From Berberis thunbergii (lineage: Eukaryota > Streptophyta > Magnoliopsida > Ranunculales > Berberidaceae), in NCBI GenBank assembly GCA_003290165.1, contig QNQO01006270.1, positions 62,001 to 126,000 on the forward strand: a stretch of 64,000 bases of DNA, given 5' to 3'. Below, in pieces: positions 35,069 through 45,358 of the stretch. Numbering within the stretch: position 1 is the stretch's first letter; every line of letters begins with the position of its first letter. Below the pieces are notes generated by a model. The model did no database searches. It was not told the origin of the DNA and saw nothing but the letters and a program-made list of their open reading frames with translations. Position numbers and translations under genes: made by a program.

Positions 35069-35399
35069 ATACATTTGAAGGAATATAATTTGTTAGGTCG
35101 TTTACAAGATGTTAATAATATTATGTATTTTGTTAGTTCATTTAATTAAATTTGTTAATGCACTATGAATTTTTTACCATAAATTTGTTAAATGAATGTC
35201 GAAGTTCAATTAATTAATTAAATAATGATATAAAAAATTTTTCTAAAATAAACAAATGTGATGTTTGTTCGACGAAATTAGAATATTTCGTTGCACAAAA
35301 TGCTCCCCCCTTAAAATATTTCGCACGAAATTAGAATAATTCTGGCGGCAAAAAAATTGGGGGTGAAATTTTGAATACTTGCACAACGAATTCTCTGAT

Positions 35400-35569
35400 A
35401 TATCACGATGGAGGCTTCGTTGCGCAAACTCAAACCCATTTTATCAAAACTTAAACCCACGTCCCCTCCCACTCTGTCGTCCCCAAATCACAGTAGTGAT
35501 TGATTCTCTGAGTTCACCGCCCCACCACCGGATGCATCTCCCTTCCCCTTCCTTCCTCTCTCTTGCCAC
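35400..35569 (+). other. Possible captured 5' exon rich in Ser/Pro, split by hAT 2
   Basis: A Pro/Ser/Leu-rich frame (PTSPPTLSSPNHSSD, then APPPDASPFPFLPLS) runs up to the hAT insertion and resumes on the far side at 36802 (TSCPPPPSVSLHLL), with a GTAAGTG donor near 36990. The composition resembles a plastid transit peptide. It may be the first exon of the captured SPPA gene, but I cannot show this. Confidence 0.3.
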
Positions 35570-36801
35570 TAGGGGTGGGCACGGGATGGGATGGGACGAG
35601 ATATACCCATCCCTATCTCATCCCGTTCATACGGGATCGGGACGGGACGGGATGGAAAAAACCCCATCCTGACCTCGTCCCATCCCAAACGGGTTCGGGA
35701 TGGGATGGGATCAGCAGGGGATACATCATGTCGACGCGAATGTTGAGTTCTGTTCTGTTATTAAAACAAAATTAGGAGCACATCGTATTATTATGGGTGC
35801 TGAAATGGATTGTTGTGACTCTACTAATGATGGGAGAAGATTCTATGTGGAGCTGAAGACCAGTTGTGAGGTTGTATCTCCTGTTCTATGTTGTACTGTG
35901 TGAAAGTGTTTTATTTCTTTCATCCTCTAATATTTAGGTGCTAGTTTCTAAAAAATTTCAGTAGTTATTATATTTAACATTTTTACTCATTGCAGTTGGA
36001 TTACCACACTGAGGAAAGATTTGAAAGAGAGAAGCTCCTCAAATTTTGGGTATTTTTTCATTTCCTGTTTTAAGTTATCCATGCAGTATCTTTGATCATA
36101 TAACACTTAAATGATTTTGTTTTAGTATTTGTCTTTTACATGTTATCAGCATCTGTGCATGTTAAATGAAGACGACTAACATAGAAGTTGTTTGCGACCC
36201 CGTCTTCGAATCATGGCCTTTGTTCACAAGTTAAAACATTTTAGATTCTAAAACTTATTGTACATGTGTCCTATTTCTTAAGATTTTCATATTACCGTGT
36301 CTGTGTAATGTTTGACACTTCACGCTATCCATATCCATGTTTCCTAGTTTGAAACTCTGTTTTGTTATATATATATATATATTTTTTTTTCAAGTTGGGC
36401 ATTATGTTTTTCTTCAACTTGAGGGGTAATGTTACAATTCTAAAGCATGGTACGTTGTTGGTTTATGTGTGATCTACTATTGATTCATTCAGCAGGGAGG
36501 AGCAAGGATTTGAATATGGGTTGAAATAGAAAGTTTATCACTACACCAAGGAAATAAATAATAAATTTATTATAGTAAGTGGGATTCAAAATAAAAATAA
36601 ATAATTAAATAAAAATATTAATAATTAATATTAATAAATTAGTTCGGGACGAGACGTGATTGGCGGGATTGAAAATCTTCATCCCATCCCATCCCATTCT
36701 AGATCGGGACGGGACGGGATCAGGATGAAATTATTCAATCCCATTAAGACCCGGAAAAATCGGGACGGGAACAGGATCGCGGGATAGGATGCCCACCCCT
36801 A
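35570..36801. mobile_element. hAT-type element 2 carrying a DXO-like gene fragment
   Basis: Ends TAGGGGTGGGCA and TGCCCACCCCTA, flanked by CTTGCCAC and CTTGGCAC (7/8). Both ends carry GGGATGGGAC-type subterminal repeats. The interior holds two exons of a host gene (35718-36049) and no hAT transposase. It is inserted in CACTA-II between TNP2 and the SPPA exon. Confidence 0.92.
35718..36049 (+). pseudogene. Captured DXO/RAI1-family decapping nuclease fragment (two exons)
   Basis: DXO/RAI1 enzymes remove incomplete or NAD caps from RNA. Exon 1 (about 35718-35870) reads [20 protein letters not shown], then [12 protein letters not shown] and [11 protein letters not shown]. Exon 2 (35996-36049) reads LDYHTEERFEREKLLKFW. 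Between them is a 125-bp intron with GT start and TTGCAG end, and a GT donor follows exon 2. The acidic GAEMDCCD and ELKT residues are the metal-binding motifs of the family. The exons are open and in phase across the intron, but the rest of the enzyme is absent. Identification is by remembered motifs. Confidence 0.8.
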
Positions 36802-38087
36802 CTTGGCACCACAAGCTGCCCACCACCGCCTTCAGTCTCACTTCATCTTCTTCACCACGTATTTTAATTTGGAGATCTAGGTTGCAGTGGAATTGAAAAT
36901 TTTGGAGGTTTTGAGGAATGGGGTTATTGATTTGAGGAGGAAAGTTTGAAGTTTGGAAAAGACCATGTTGGAGATTGCAGAGGAAGTAAGTGTCTCTTCT
37001 TACCTGAAATGTAGCAATGCAACTGTTTGTTTTTGTTTTTGTTTTGTTCATTTGAGGTTTGTTCAGATCTGTAGGTTCATAAAGTTTGGAACTTTATTTG
37101 GATTGACTAGATTTTATGTTTTTTTTTTCTTTTCAACTAGTTTTTTGCTGATTTTGTAGAGATCAAATAGAATGATGTGATTTCAAGTTTAATGATTTTG
37201 TGGTGCAGTTCATTTGTTTTTGAATTCAACATCTGGATTGTTATTATAGGTTAGGTTGAATTGATGTTTTCCAGATCTAGAAGTGATGAAAAAGACTGTA
37301 TCTTTGACTCTCTTCAATCTTCTCACTTTCTCTATCAATCTGATTAATTGCAAAAAAATTAGTTAGTATACATGTTTGAATTGCCAAATTTTCACAAAAG
37401 AGTTTTGTGGGAATTATTCATTTTGTGGTCCAAGTGTTTGTACAAAGATGCCTTAGAAACTTTGATTTTCTAGGGGTGGAACTTCTGGACCCTTTTTCCT
37501 CATTATAGAAATTTGTTATTCTCTAGACTGTGAAATCATTTCTTTGGCAAAGTCCATATGAAAAATACTCAAAGGAGAAATATCCTTTGACCCATTATGA
37601 TAATTGGGTTTTCTTAAAAGTGTAAGCAAGGGTGAACCAATGAAAGAATCTAGAATTAATTGGAGGAAGAACTTCGGAGAAGAATTAAGGTGCGATTGAT
37701 GCTCTTGCTGGAGAATGGCACAATCAGTAATTTAGATTTGGCGATAGATTGATTACTGCCTTGAATGTCGATAAATTGCTTGTCATTCTAACATTTTATA
37801 GGTAAAGTGAAAAGGTGGAGAGAATTTACCCGAGGGATACGACGATTAGTCTAAGTACAATTATAACATTCTATGGATTGGTCTTAGTTATGCTAACTTT
37901 AAAATCTTTGTGTGCTCATGTCTACTTTATTGCTAAGTTTGGAGCGTCAGACAGAGTTATTATCAAAACTCAACTCATGTATCGATCTTGTGGTCGATTA
38001 TAATGAGTAGGTATAGCCGTATAGGCCTTTTTATTATGAGGAGCTGCATCGACATTATTTAATGAAAACAGGGGACTATACTCTGTC
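36802..38087 (+). other. CACTA-II internal sequence, mostly non-coding
   Basis: AT-rich DNA with intron-like character (T-rich tracts, GTAAGTG near 36990). It may be intron sequence taken up with the SPPA exon. The ORFs here are short and unconvincing. Confidence 0.4.
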
Positions 38088-38411
38088 TTGCACACTGTAA
38101 AAATAGGGGAAAAACCAATTATGAGGAGTTGCATCGACATTATTTCTTTTTTTAATTCTCACATTAAAAATTTATCTAATTGCTATAATTCTCACAAAAA
38201 ATACTCTAAAGTTAGAAGTTGGACTCTGGGATTGACAAGAGGTAAAGATCAGATTGCTGTAATTCGAGCCTCTGGAAGCATCAGCCATGTTCGTGGTTCA
38301 CTTAGTTTATCTGACTCTGGTATTACTTCTGAGCAATTTATTGAGAAGATCCGCACTGTAAGAGGTAAGATATGCACATTACATGTTCATAGTTTTACCA
38401 ATTGTGCATAA
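38088..38411 (+). pseudogene. SPPA: Captured exon of SPPA (CACTA-II copy)
   Basis: Same exon as at 786-952: KYSKVRSWTLGL, GKDQIAVIRASGSIS, SEQFIEKIRTVR, here 38198-38364 (167 nt) with the GTAAGA donor kept. The acceptor AG has become AA (CTCACAAAAA). The flanks extend on both sides for some distance with the CACTA-I copy, confirming common origin. Only one recognisable exon is present and no catalytic residues. Confidence 0.8.
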
Positions 38412-39729
38412 ATTTTCCTGGCTTCTCATGTGGTCATATTGATCTATTGTCATGCTAAGTGGCTTCTCATGTTCATTTTTACCAACCTTATCTATCATTT
38501 GCATATGGTGTTTTAGCAATCCATCTTACAAACAAAATAGAGTGTTTGACATTTATAAATTGAGGGGTATTACATGTGTTTTGATTGAAGGTGGAATGTA
38601 TCTGTATAGCATGTTTTAGTTCATAGTAATTGCTCTCCTAGAAATGGAATCTTATAAACTTGTGGGGTAATAGAGTCTCCCATGTGCTTTGCATTCTCTG
38701 GTCAAGTCTTTCCCATTTCCTATTATGTTAGTTCTCTATGCGGAAGAAGTTTTTTTTAAAACTTTATTTTAGTTCATAGTTAATGTATTGTTTTATACAA
38801 TCTTCCACTGATTGCATCTATTTAGATATTTGTGGACAATGTAGATATCTGTTAAGAAATCATGGTCACTAATCTTTCCTCCACATACTTTTGTAGTCTG
38901 CATTCTGAGTTGTTGTAAAAGTTCTAGTTCTATAATTTGTATAAGGACTAGACTTTGGTAGATGGCGAACTCGTCATTTTTTGGTAACAGTGAATTACTT
39001 GATATACTAAAACAAAAAAATTATTTAACAACAAATGAAGAAAACACAGTAAATTATTTAACAATAAAATTTCTGACACAAACAAATTTTACCATGGATA
39101 CAAATTTCTGACACAAACACAGTAAATTAAGAAAACATAAACAAATGGATACAAATTGATTACAGTGAGCAAATTCTGACAGAGATACAAATTGTTCCAG
39201 CAGTAAAAATTTTGGATCAATTCAGTAAGCAAATTTATGGATCAATACAGTAAGCAAACTCAGTAAGTAAAATTTTTTACAGAGATACAAATTGTATTAC
39301 AGTGAGCAAATTCAGTAAATTTCTGGATCAATTTCTGACGGTGAGCATATCAATTTTTGATAATGAGCATATCAATTTCTGGATCAATTTCTGACAGTAA
39401 ATTTCTGAAAATGCTGCAATTTGCAATATTGCTGCTTCCTTTAGTTCTTCCTGAACTTCATCGTAGAGATTTACATTTGGATATAAAATGCTAGACATGT
39501 ACATTTATATCTCCTCTACATTTGCTGTTGAAATTTAAAAAAAAAATTGTTCTTTTTCCCCATTTATCCAGTTTTCTTCCCGAACCTTATGAAATTCAAG
39601 TTTTCTCCTTCATTATACATTGTATAGTTAATGTATTGTTTTATACAATCTTCTACTGATTGCATCTATTTACTTTGTCTTCATGTTACTTTGTAATTGT
39701 TGTGTTGTGTTTTTATTATTTTGGTTCAG
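38412..39729. repeat. Degenerate A/T-rich repeats in CACTA-II
   Basis: From about 39050 to 39420 short units such as AAATTTCTGACA, CAGTAAGCAAATT and GATACAAATTG recur irregularly. A ~45-bp sequence (GTTAATGTATTGTTTTATACAATCTTC) occurs at 38781 and 39627. No coding is recognised. Confidence 0.5.
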
Positions 39730-41506
39730 ATGGCTTCTTTGATAATAAGAAAACGTAGGTCCGTAATTGTTGCTGATAGTAGTTTGGTCACCGCTCCTCC
39801 GCCCAACGTAGCTCATTCCACTTAATGCTCCCGCTACAAGGGCTTCTTCTATCAGTACTCCACCAGCACATGGATCAAATGTTCCAGTAGTTGATCAATC
39901 TTCATCGTCTGGATTAGTTCCTCAAGTTCTCACTCGACGAAAAGCCAAACGAACAAACTGTCGATCAGCGTCTCCTGATATTGCACTCGAGACTATAACC
40001 ATGCCCGGGGATGTAAACCCCTCCCCCCAAGGAGATGGAGAGCTCCCTAGAGGTAATAAACTTAAGTTTTCCTCATCATATTCGGCAAATTGATTTTTTT
40101 TTACAACAGCAAAGAAAAAGAGGGGGGCCTGTAGACAACTAAAATCCCAAAGGATCACACGAACCACTAACACATGCATTCCCGTAGTGTGGGATCCTAG
40201 TCATCGTCGCTCGCAATTGGCGAAGATTAATAGCTTGTTGATGCATGACATCGGTGCAATCATTCGCAACCATTGCTCGATGAAATCCTCATCTTGGAGT
40301 GAGGTCAAGCCCGAGACGCAGGCCGAGGTGTTGGACGCGCTCACAGTAAGTTTTAGCCATTCATCTTAACCTTTAATAATTAAAAAATTTATAATGCAGA
40401 AAGTTTTAAAGGTTTTGCATGTTTATGCTTGTATTTTTACATGATTTGGTATAACTTATCTCTTTGGGCCTTAATATTCTCTATTAAATATTATTTAAAA
40501 TTTCAGGTTAACTTTGAGTTTGACATGAATGATCCAAACATTCATGAATATATCACCGGTACGTGCGTGGATCGATACTGGAATTGGAAGCATGATTTCC
40601 ATCGATACTTTCTGATGTGGATAGTGCTAAGGCACAACCCCCAATCAAATTGGAGCATAGGCCTGATGAGTGGGTGTGGTTGTACGATCATTTTCGAACT
40701 CCCACATTTCTGGTAAGCATTAACGTTTTATTTAATTAAAATAAACATATTTATTTTTATATATGTAATAATGCATATGTTTAATATATATTTTGAATAA
40801 TTATACAGAAAAGATCTGAAGTGAACCGACGTCAAAAGAAAATTTTACATCACTCTGGTTCATTACCCTTCTCTTATATGGTGGAGGAACGACGTCTAGT
40901 AAGTGAACTCATGTTTCATTTCATTATTTTATTTTTAGTCAATACATTCAATTAAATGTTTATATTAGTTGGTTTATTATTTTAACAATGTTTTGTAGGA
41001 GGGTTCAAAATTCCCAGAAATTGACATGTTCAAGGATGTTTATGCACTACCTGGCAATGAGGTGGCCGTGAAGTTGCATGTAAGTTTTATTCTTTGCATT
41101 TTTTGCATGTTGTCACTTCTATTGTTTTAAAAGTTATTAATTTTTAATAATTTTTTTAATCGAGGAAACGATGGTGGAGAGGCGGGATGCCTACATGGAG
41201 CGAGTGGCCTCGCAGCATCCTCCGGGAACTCCGTTGGAACAACTCACAATGGACAATCCTGATGCAAGATTACATATTTTGACGGAGACACTGGAATCGC
41301 TGGGTCCAAGACCCGAAAAGATTGTTCGGGGGATGGGTAAAGCTAAAGTTCGTGAGGTCAACACCTCATCTTCAGCTTCACAGCGCTCAGTCGGAATCGT
41401 TTCATCATTACAGTCGAAAGTGGAGGAATTACGGAATGAGTTAAATGCTGCCAAAGCGCGTCAGGCGGATAGGGAGGCCCGAGAGGGGGAACGACAAACA
41501 CAATAG
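39730..41506 (+). pseudogene. Transposase_24 (Ptta/En/Spm, TNPA-like) gene of CACTA-II
   Basis: The accessory ORF of plant CACTA elements (PF03004 type), presumed to bind the subterminal repeats. About six exons are visible: ATG 39730 (ASLIIRKRRS) to about 40050; about 40111-40350 (WDPSHRRSQLAKINSLL); 40506-40712 (VNFEFDMNDPNIHEY, then HRPDEWVWLYDHFRTP); 40810-40899 (EVNRRQKKILHHSGSLPFSY); 40999-41079 (FPEIDMFKDVY); and about 41166-41506 (PLEQLTMDNPDARLHIL, ending in a coiled coil VEELRNELNAAKAR). Most introns have GT/AG edges. Frameshifts in exon 1 (near 39825) and exon 3 (near 40610) break it; the last exon is fully open. It lies downstream of TNP2, as expected. Confidence 0.85.
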
Positions 41507-41834
41507 GCAACTAGGTGGAATATGTTATTAGGGGCTCTCCAGCAGTCAGGGATTAATTTGTCGAGCCTCCCTCTACTGTCGACAAACCATCATCAGCCAC
41601 CACATCCCTAAAAAATGTACTGATGCGTTTTTTTAATTTGTAACTATACAGTACGGTTTAAAATTTTTAATTTGTAATGGATACATTATGATTTTACATT
41701 ATTAATTTGTAAAGTTAATAGTATTTAAATAAATTAGCCAAACCTTTCTATGCCTGATACGATTCAATTAATAAATATTTCAAATTTAATCAAAATAAAT
41801 ATTTGAATTAAAATATTTCAAAATTATTAAATAG
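41507..41834. other. 3' flank of the Transposase_24 gene
   Basis: Trailer and AT-rich spacer between the accessory gene and the 3' subterminal array. No feature is recognised. Confidence 0.5.
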
Positions 41835-42568
41835 AACTTTAAGCGACAAATATTTCCATCGCATAAGAATAGATCAAGCGTGTTTGGATCAACGTAACCT
41901 ATGTAACAACATTAGAGTGATGAATATTGTTGTCGTGTAAAGAATATCTTGCGCGATGAAAGGTTCGTCACCATTGAGTTAAGCCGACAAAGTCTAACGC
42001 GACGAAAGGGATCGTCACGATTGAGTTATGCCGACAAAGTTTAATGCGACGAAAGGGATCGATGCGTAAGTATATTTTGCATGAAGAACAATTCTATTTC
42101 TTGCGACGAAATTAGCGTCACAGAAAACAGTATTACGCGACGCACCCTTTTGCAACGATCTTTGGTGTCGTCGCGCAAAAGGATTTCGTAGCGACGAAGA
42201 TTTATTTTCGTCGCGCAAAGACTTGCAATGGAGTCTTCGCGTAAAAAAGGATTTTGTAGCGATGAAGATTTATTTGCGTCGCGCAAAGACTTGCGAGACA
42301 GAGTTGTGGTGTCGTCGCGCAAAAAGGAATTTGTAGCGTCGAAGATTATTTTCATCGAGCAAAGACTTGCGAGACAGAGCTGTGGAGTCATCACGCAAAA
42401 AGGATTTTGTAGCGACGGCGATTTTTTTTCGTCGCGCAAAGGCTTGCGAGACAGAGCTGTAGTGACAACCTTTGCGCAACTAATTTTTTGTCGCCCAATA
42501 TTTATGGCGGCGAATGTTGTCTATAGCAACAATTTTGACTACGTCCCTAAAGGCCTTTTTTTGTAGTG
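41835..42568 (+). repeat. CACTA-II 3' subterminal repeat array
   Basis: GCGACGAA / TCGTCGCG motifs recur, together with a longer ~65-bp unit (GCGCAAAGACTTGCGAGACAGAG) repeated about four times from 42180 to 42470. It ends in TTTTTTTGTAGTG. The ORFs called here on both strands are artefacts. Confidence 0.82.
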
Positions 42569-42838
42569 CATCTTCCAGAGACGGATGCTCGTGATGCTCC
42601 TGGTCTCCATTGGCAGGTGGTGGATTTTGTCGTGTGAGAGCCTCCATTGTCTTGGCTATCTGCTGTATTTGAGATGTCAGCCTATCGATTCGGGGGTCCG
42701 CTGTTGCTTTCGTCGGCGTGGGGGCATAGTCTGCAGCCCGTGTATGACAAAAGCCACTGAAAGTGGTGGTGCTCCGCCAATCGGAGCGTTTGATGTGTCC
42801 CCTTGTCCTCCGTTGTTGCGTGACCTAGTGGTCACCAT
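42569..42838 (-). pseudogene. gag N-terminus of element B
   Basis: From the ATG at 42838 (MVTTRSRNNGGQGDTSNAP-like) to the CACTA-II insertion; homologous to 23270-23544 of element A. A degraded primer-binding region lies just upstream (42896-42912). Confidence 0.75.
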
Positions 42839-42912
42839 CTTTCTAGGTTTTAAAAGGAGACGATGCTAAAGAAACGTTAAAAACTCTGTCATCCTCACAG
42901 ACAGCGCAAAAG

Positions 42913-43555
42913 TGATGCAGTCGATTTTCGCTCCCTGCTTTGACTTAATCTTGTTGACTTGCACAAGTAACGCATGTGAGCCACGGACCACCGTTGTGGT
43001 GGCAGATGGCACTCCGATGCTAAAGTCAGACTAGGATCTGAGGAAGGTGTAATGTTGTAATAAAGAATTTGTAGTAATGTCTTATATATAGTGCAAGGTG
43101 TCCTAATTCTACCAGGCCATCGAGGGCTTAGTTTAGGATGGAGATCTTTGTGATGATCCTTCTCCAATTAGAAGTCGTGTTGTAGGAGGGGAGTTTCATG
43201 TTAACCTTGTGCTCCTAGATACGCGGGAGATAGTTCCTAATGTGAAAGCAACCCATACAAGGAAGATTCTATGTGTGGGATGTACTCTAGTATTTGCTTC
43301 CTAGTTGGAAGCAGAAAACTGTTGTAATTGCACGTCTGAAGTTGATTTTCGAGATACTTGCCTTAGTAAGACTTATGGGTATTGAGGATAGTTGTGAGAT
43401 GTGTGGGCCTAGCATGTTGTGAGAGTCCGGGTCCATCTGGTGGACTGAATTGGGTGGGCTTAGAACTGTTTGGGCTGATGCTTGGGCCTATAATTCCTCA
43501 AGATCATCATTACATGTGTACGGCTCAGGGGTGTGCCCATTTTTATGTATCATCA
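42913..43555 (-). repeat. 5' LTR of element B
   Basis: 643 bp, TGATGCAGTCG...ATGTATCATCA on the plus strand. To its right TGTAA matches AGTAA left of the 3' LTR. It is shorter than its partner because of a deletion near 43075. Confidence 0.88.
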
Positions 43556-43798
43556 TGTAAATTTAGGTTTTTTTTACAACAAAACATTTTGTTGGTAAAG
43601 ATATTTGACTTTTACCAACGAATTTCCTTGGTAGTTGCAGTGTTATCAACACAATGTTTCCTTGACTTATCATCCATTTTACAAAAAATAAATAAATTCC
43701 TTGGTAAAAACCCTTAGCAAGGGGGATGCCGCCACGAACCTGGTAACGATTCTTTTCTAGTTAAATGTAAAATTTTTTCTTGAAAAATGCCTTAGTTG
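43556..43798 (+). mobile_element. Non-autonomous CACTA-like element, right part
   Basis: It continues the AT-rich element of 11262-13079 after the element B insertion, with TTGTTGGTAAAG and TTTACCAACGAA (inverted) and CCTTGGTAA motifs. It ends near TTTTTTCTTG...CCTTAGTTG, an eroded inverted match to ACTACAAGAAA. At 43799 the antisense-type ORF resumes. Confidence 0.5.
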
Positions 43799-44516
43799 TT
43801 GTCGATATCGTCAAAATACGGATCATACTTGAAGTTCTCCAAAGACAGCTCCGCGTTTGGATCCGAAGGCTTCTTCAATGCAAGTTGTGTCATCTTGTTC
43901 AAAAAGACACCAGCATCCTCATCCGACACTTTGCTGATGTTCGTCACACCAACATAAGCAAGGATGTCCTTCTCATATTCAATAAGCGAAGCACAAGGAC
44001 AATCAACTTCCTCCCGATTATTGGCCAAAGCCTGTTACATCTCTTCATCTTCCTGAGTAGCAAGATAGGAGTCATCCTCATGGTTCTTCTTCAAAGAGTC
44101 ATAATATTTACTCCCTGATCTTTGGAGACCAGAACGATCAAGACTCACTCCCCTTGCCGAAATGAGGAGAACGGGCAATCGAAACATTTCGCATGGAAGA
44201 GACGACTCCAACAAAAGAAACCAACCCAACAGGCCTCTTCTGCTTTGAAGGTCGACCAACATCGACCAAACCACTCACAACCTTCCTTTTGGAAGAACTA
44301 GGGGCTCAGAGCCCTCTTCTTCCTCGTAGTCATATCTGGAACCACCAACGCCAGCAGAAGGACCAGGTTGAGCAATAGTGACACCAAAGTCACGTTCATA
44401 AACAACCAATTATCATTCCTGAGCACTAAGGCCTTATAGGCCTTTCTGGTCAACGACCTCCAACTCGACACATCTTCAAATGGCGTCCAAGATAAAGGCC
44501 TAGACCTCAGGCCCAA
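43799..44516 (-). pseudogene. Second-family Tat antisense-type ORF, N-terminal half (unit 1)
   Basis: The minus frame 44028-43792 has LIEYEKDILAYVGVTNISKV, DEDAGVFLNKMTQ and SLENFKYDPYFDDID. Frames up to 44516 are basic (TRKKRALSP) and degraded. All match 52200-52800 of unit 2. The gene's C-terminal half is at 10300-11261. Confidence 0.6.
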
Positions 44517-45358
44517 CGAATCTCTCCCCAGGGGAAAGAGACGTTACGAAATAGACAAGTCACGATCGGAATCTCTTTCCCGAAGGACGTATCTCAATGA
44601 ATGAGGAGTCCGTTATGAGAAATGTCCCCCTTCATTGCACCATGCATGCTTAAGTCACGTAAAAAATTAATTACTCATATTACATTAGGTAAATAAGAGA
44701 GAAAATGAAGGAGGTACATAAAACCCTACAACTATACTCTCTCAAGTTCATCTTCTTCCTCAATTCACTGACTTAAGCATTGTTGTGCATATGGCCACCA
44801 ACAAGGTGGTCTTTGGCAATCTAACCCTATTTTGCAGGTCAAATCTCGAGGAGAACAAATTTGGAAGCATCAAACGGTATGATTGACTGATTGTAATATA
44901 TGAGATTAATTTTACTAGATATCCATATAAAAACACCTTATATTGTTGACTTTTTAATTGCCTAATCCATAACAAAATGCACTCGGAGTAAGGAAATTCA
45001 AAACTGGAGGAGAAAAAATTGTAGAAATTAATGTGCTCGTATGCCAACCACAAGAGTCATTATTGTCCAACTGAAAAAAGAGTTGGGCGCGAAAAGGTAT
45101 TCACCTTTTCAAAGGGTGTCGATCTCTTAATTATCTCACTAGAATACAAAAACTCATCATAGCATCAACAACACGTTGATTGTAAAAGAGGTTAATTTAA
45201 AAATAAAAAAATTTGTTGACTTTTTTAATGGCATAATCCCATACCAAAATGCACCCACAATAAGGTAAATGAAAATCGAAAGAAAAAAAAAGTCATAGAA
45301 AATTTCTTTATGCCAACCACAACAGTCATGTTGTCCAATGGACAAAATAGTTGGGCGT
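44517..45358 (+). repeat. LTR-like debris of the second Tat family (unit 1)
   Basis: It contains GACTTAAGCATTG...GGCCACCAACAAGGTGGTC...TTTGCAGGTC, the R/U5-like motif also present in the solo LTR at 45359 and, reversed, in LTRs of A and B. That places the neighbouring minus-strand ORF antisense and next to a 3' LTR. Two further partly repeated segments (44930-45080 and 45230-45350) share AATGGCATAATCCCATA and GCCAACCACA.AGTCAT. The matching region in unit 2 is 53940-54826. Confidence 0.5.

Larger units (their letters stand above)
31095..42568 (+). mobile_element. CACTA-II: full-length En/Spm-type transposon
   Basis: It starts CACTACTAAAAAAATCC and ends TTTTTTTGTAGTG. It is flanked by CAT on both sides (31092-31094, 42569-42571), the 3-bp duplication of CACTA elements. 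The site is element B gag: ...CCTGCCAT / CATCTTCCAGAG rejoins as CTATCATCTTCTGG in element A (23268-23281). Contents: 5' subterminal array, TNP2, hAT insertion, SPPA exon, Transposase_24 gene, 3' subterminal array. At 11.5 kb (about 10.2 kb without the hAT) it has full element structure but dead transposase genes. Confidence 0.94.
13080..43555 (-). mobile_element. Tat-type Ty3/gypsy element B (interrupted, non-autonomous)
   Basis: Both LTRs survive (5' LTR 42913-43555, 3' LTR 13080-13757, reading on the minus strand). The flanking 5 bp are AGTAA and TGTAA, a 4/5 target duplication. In minus-strand order it holds gag (split by CACTA-II), retropepsin (29810-29394), a non-coding span with six tandem repeats (26790-27460), and an antisense ORF (remnants 24299-26150 and 14012-14451, split by element A). 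No RT, RNase H or integrase is recognisable. Without the two nested insertions it would be about 9.2 kb. Its order and content match element A. Confidence 0.85.

Noticed and set aside
42015..42566. Overlapping ORFs on both strands at the 3' end of CACTA-II
   Set aside because: They are repeat artefacts of the 3' subterminal array.
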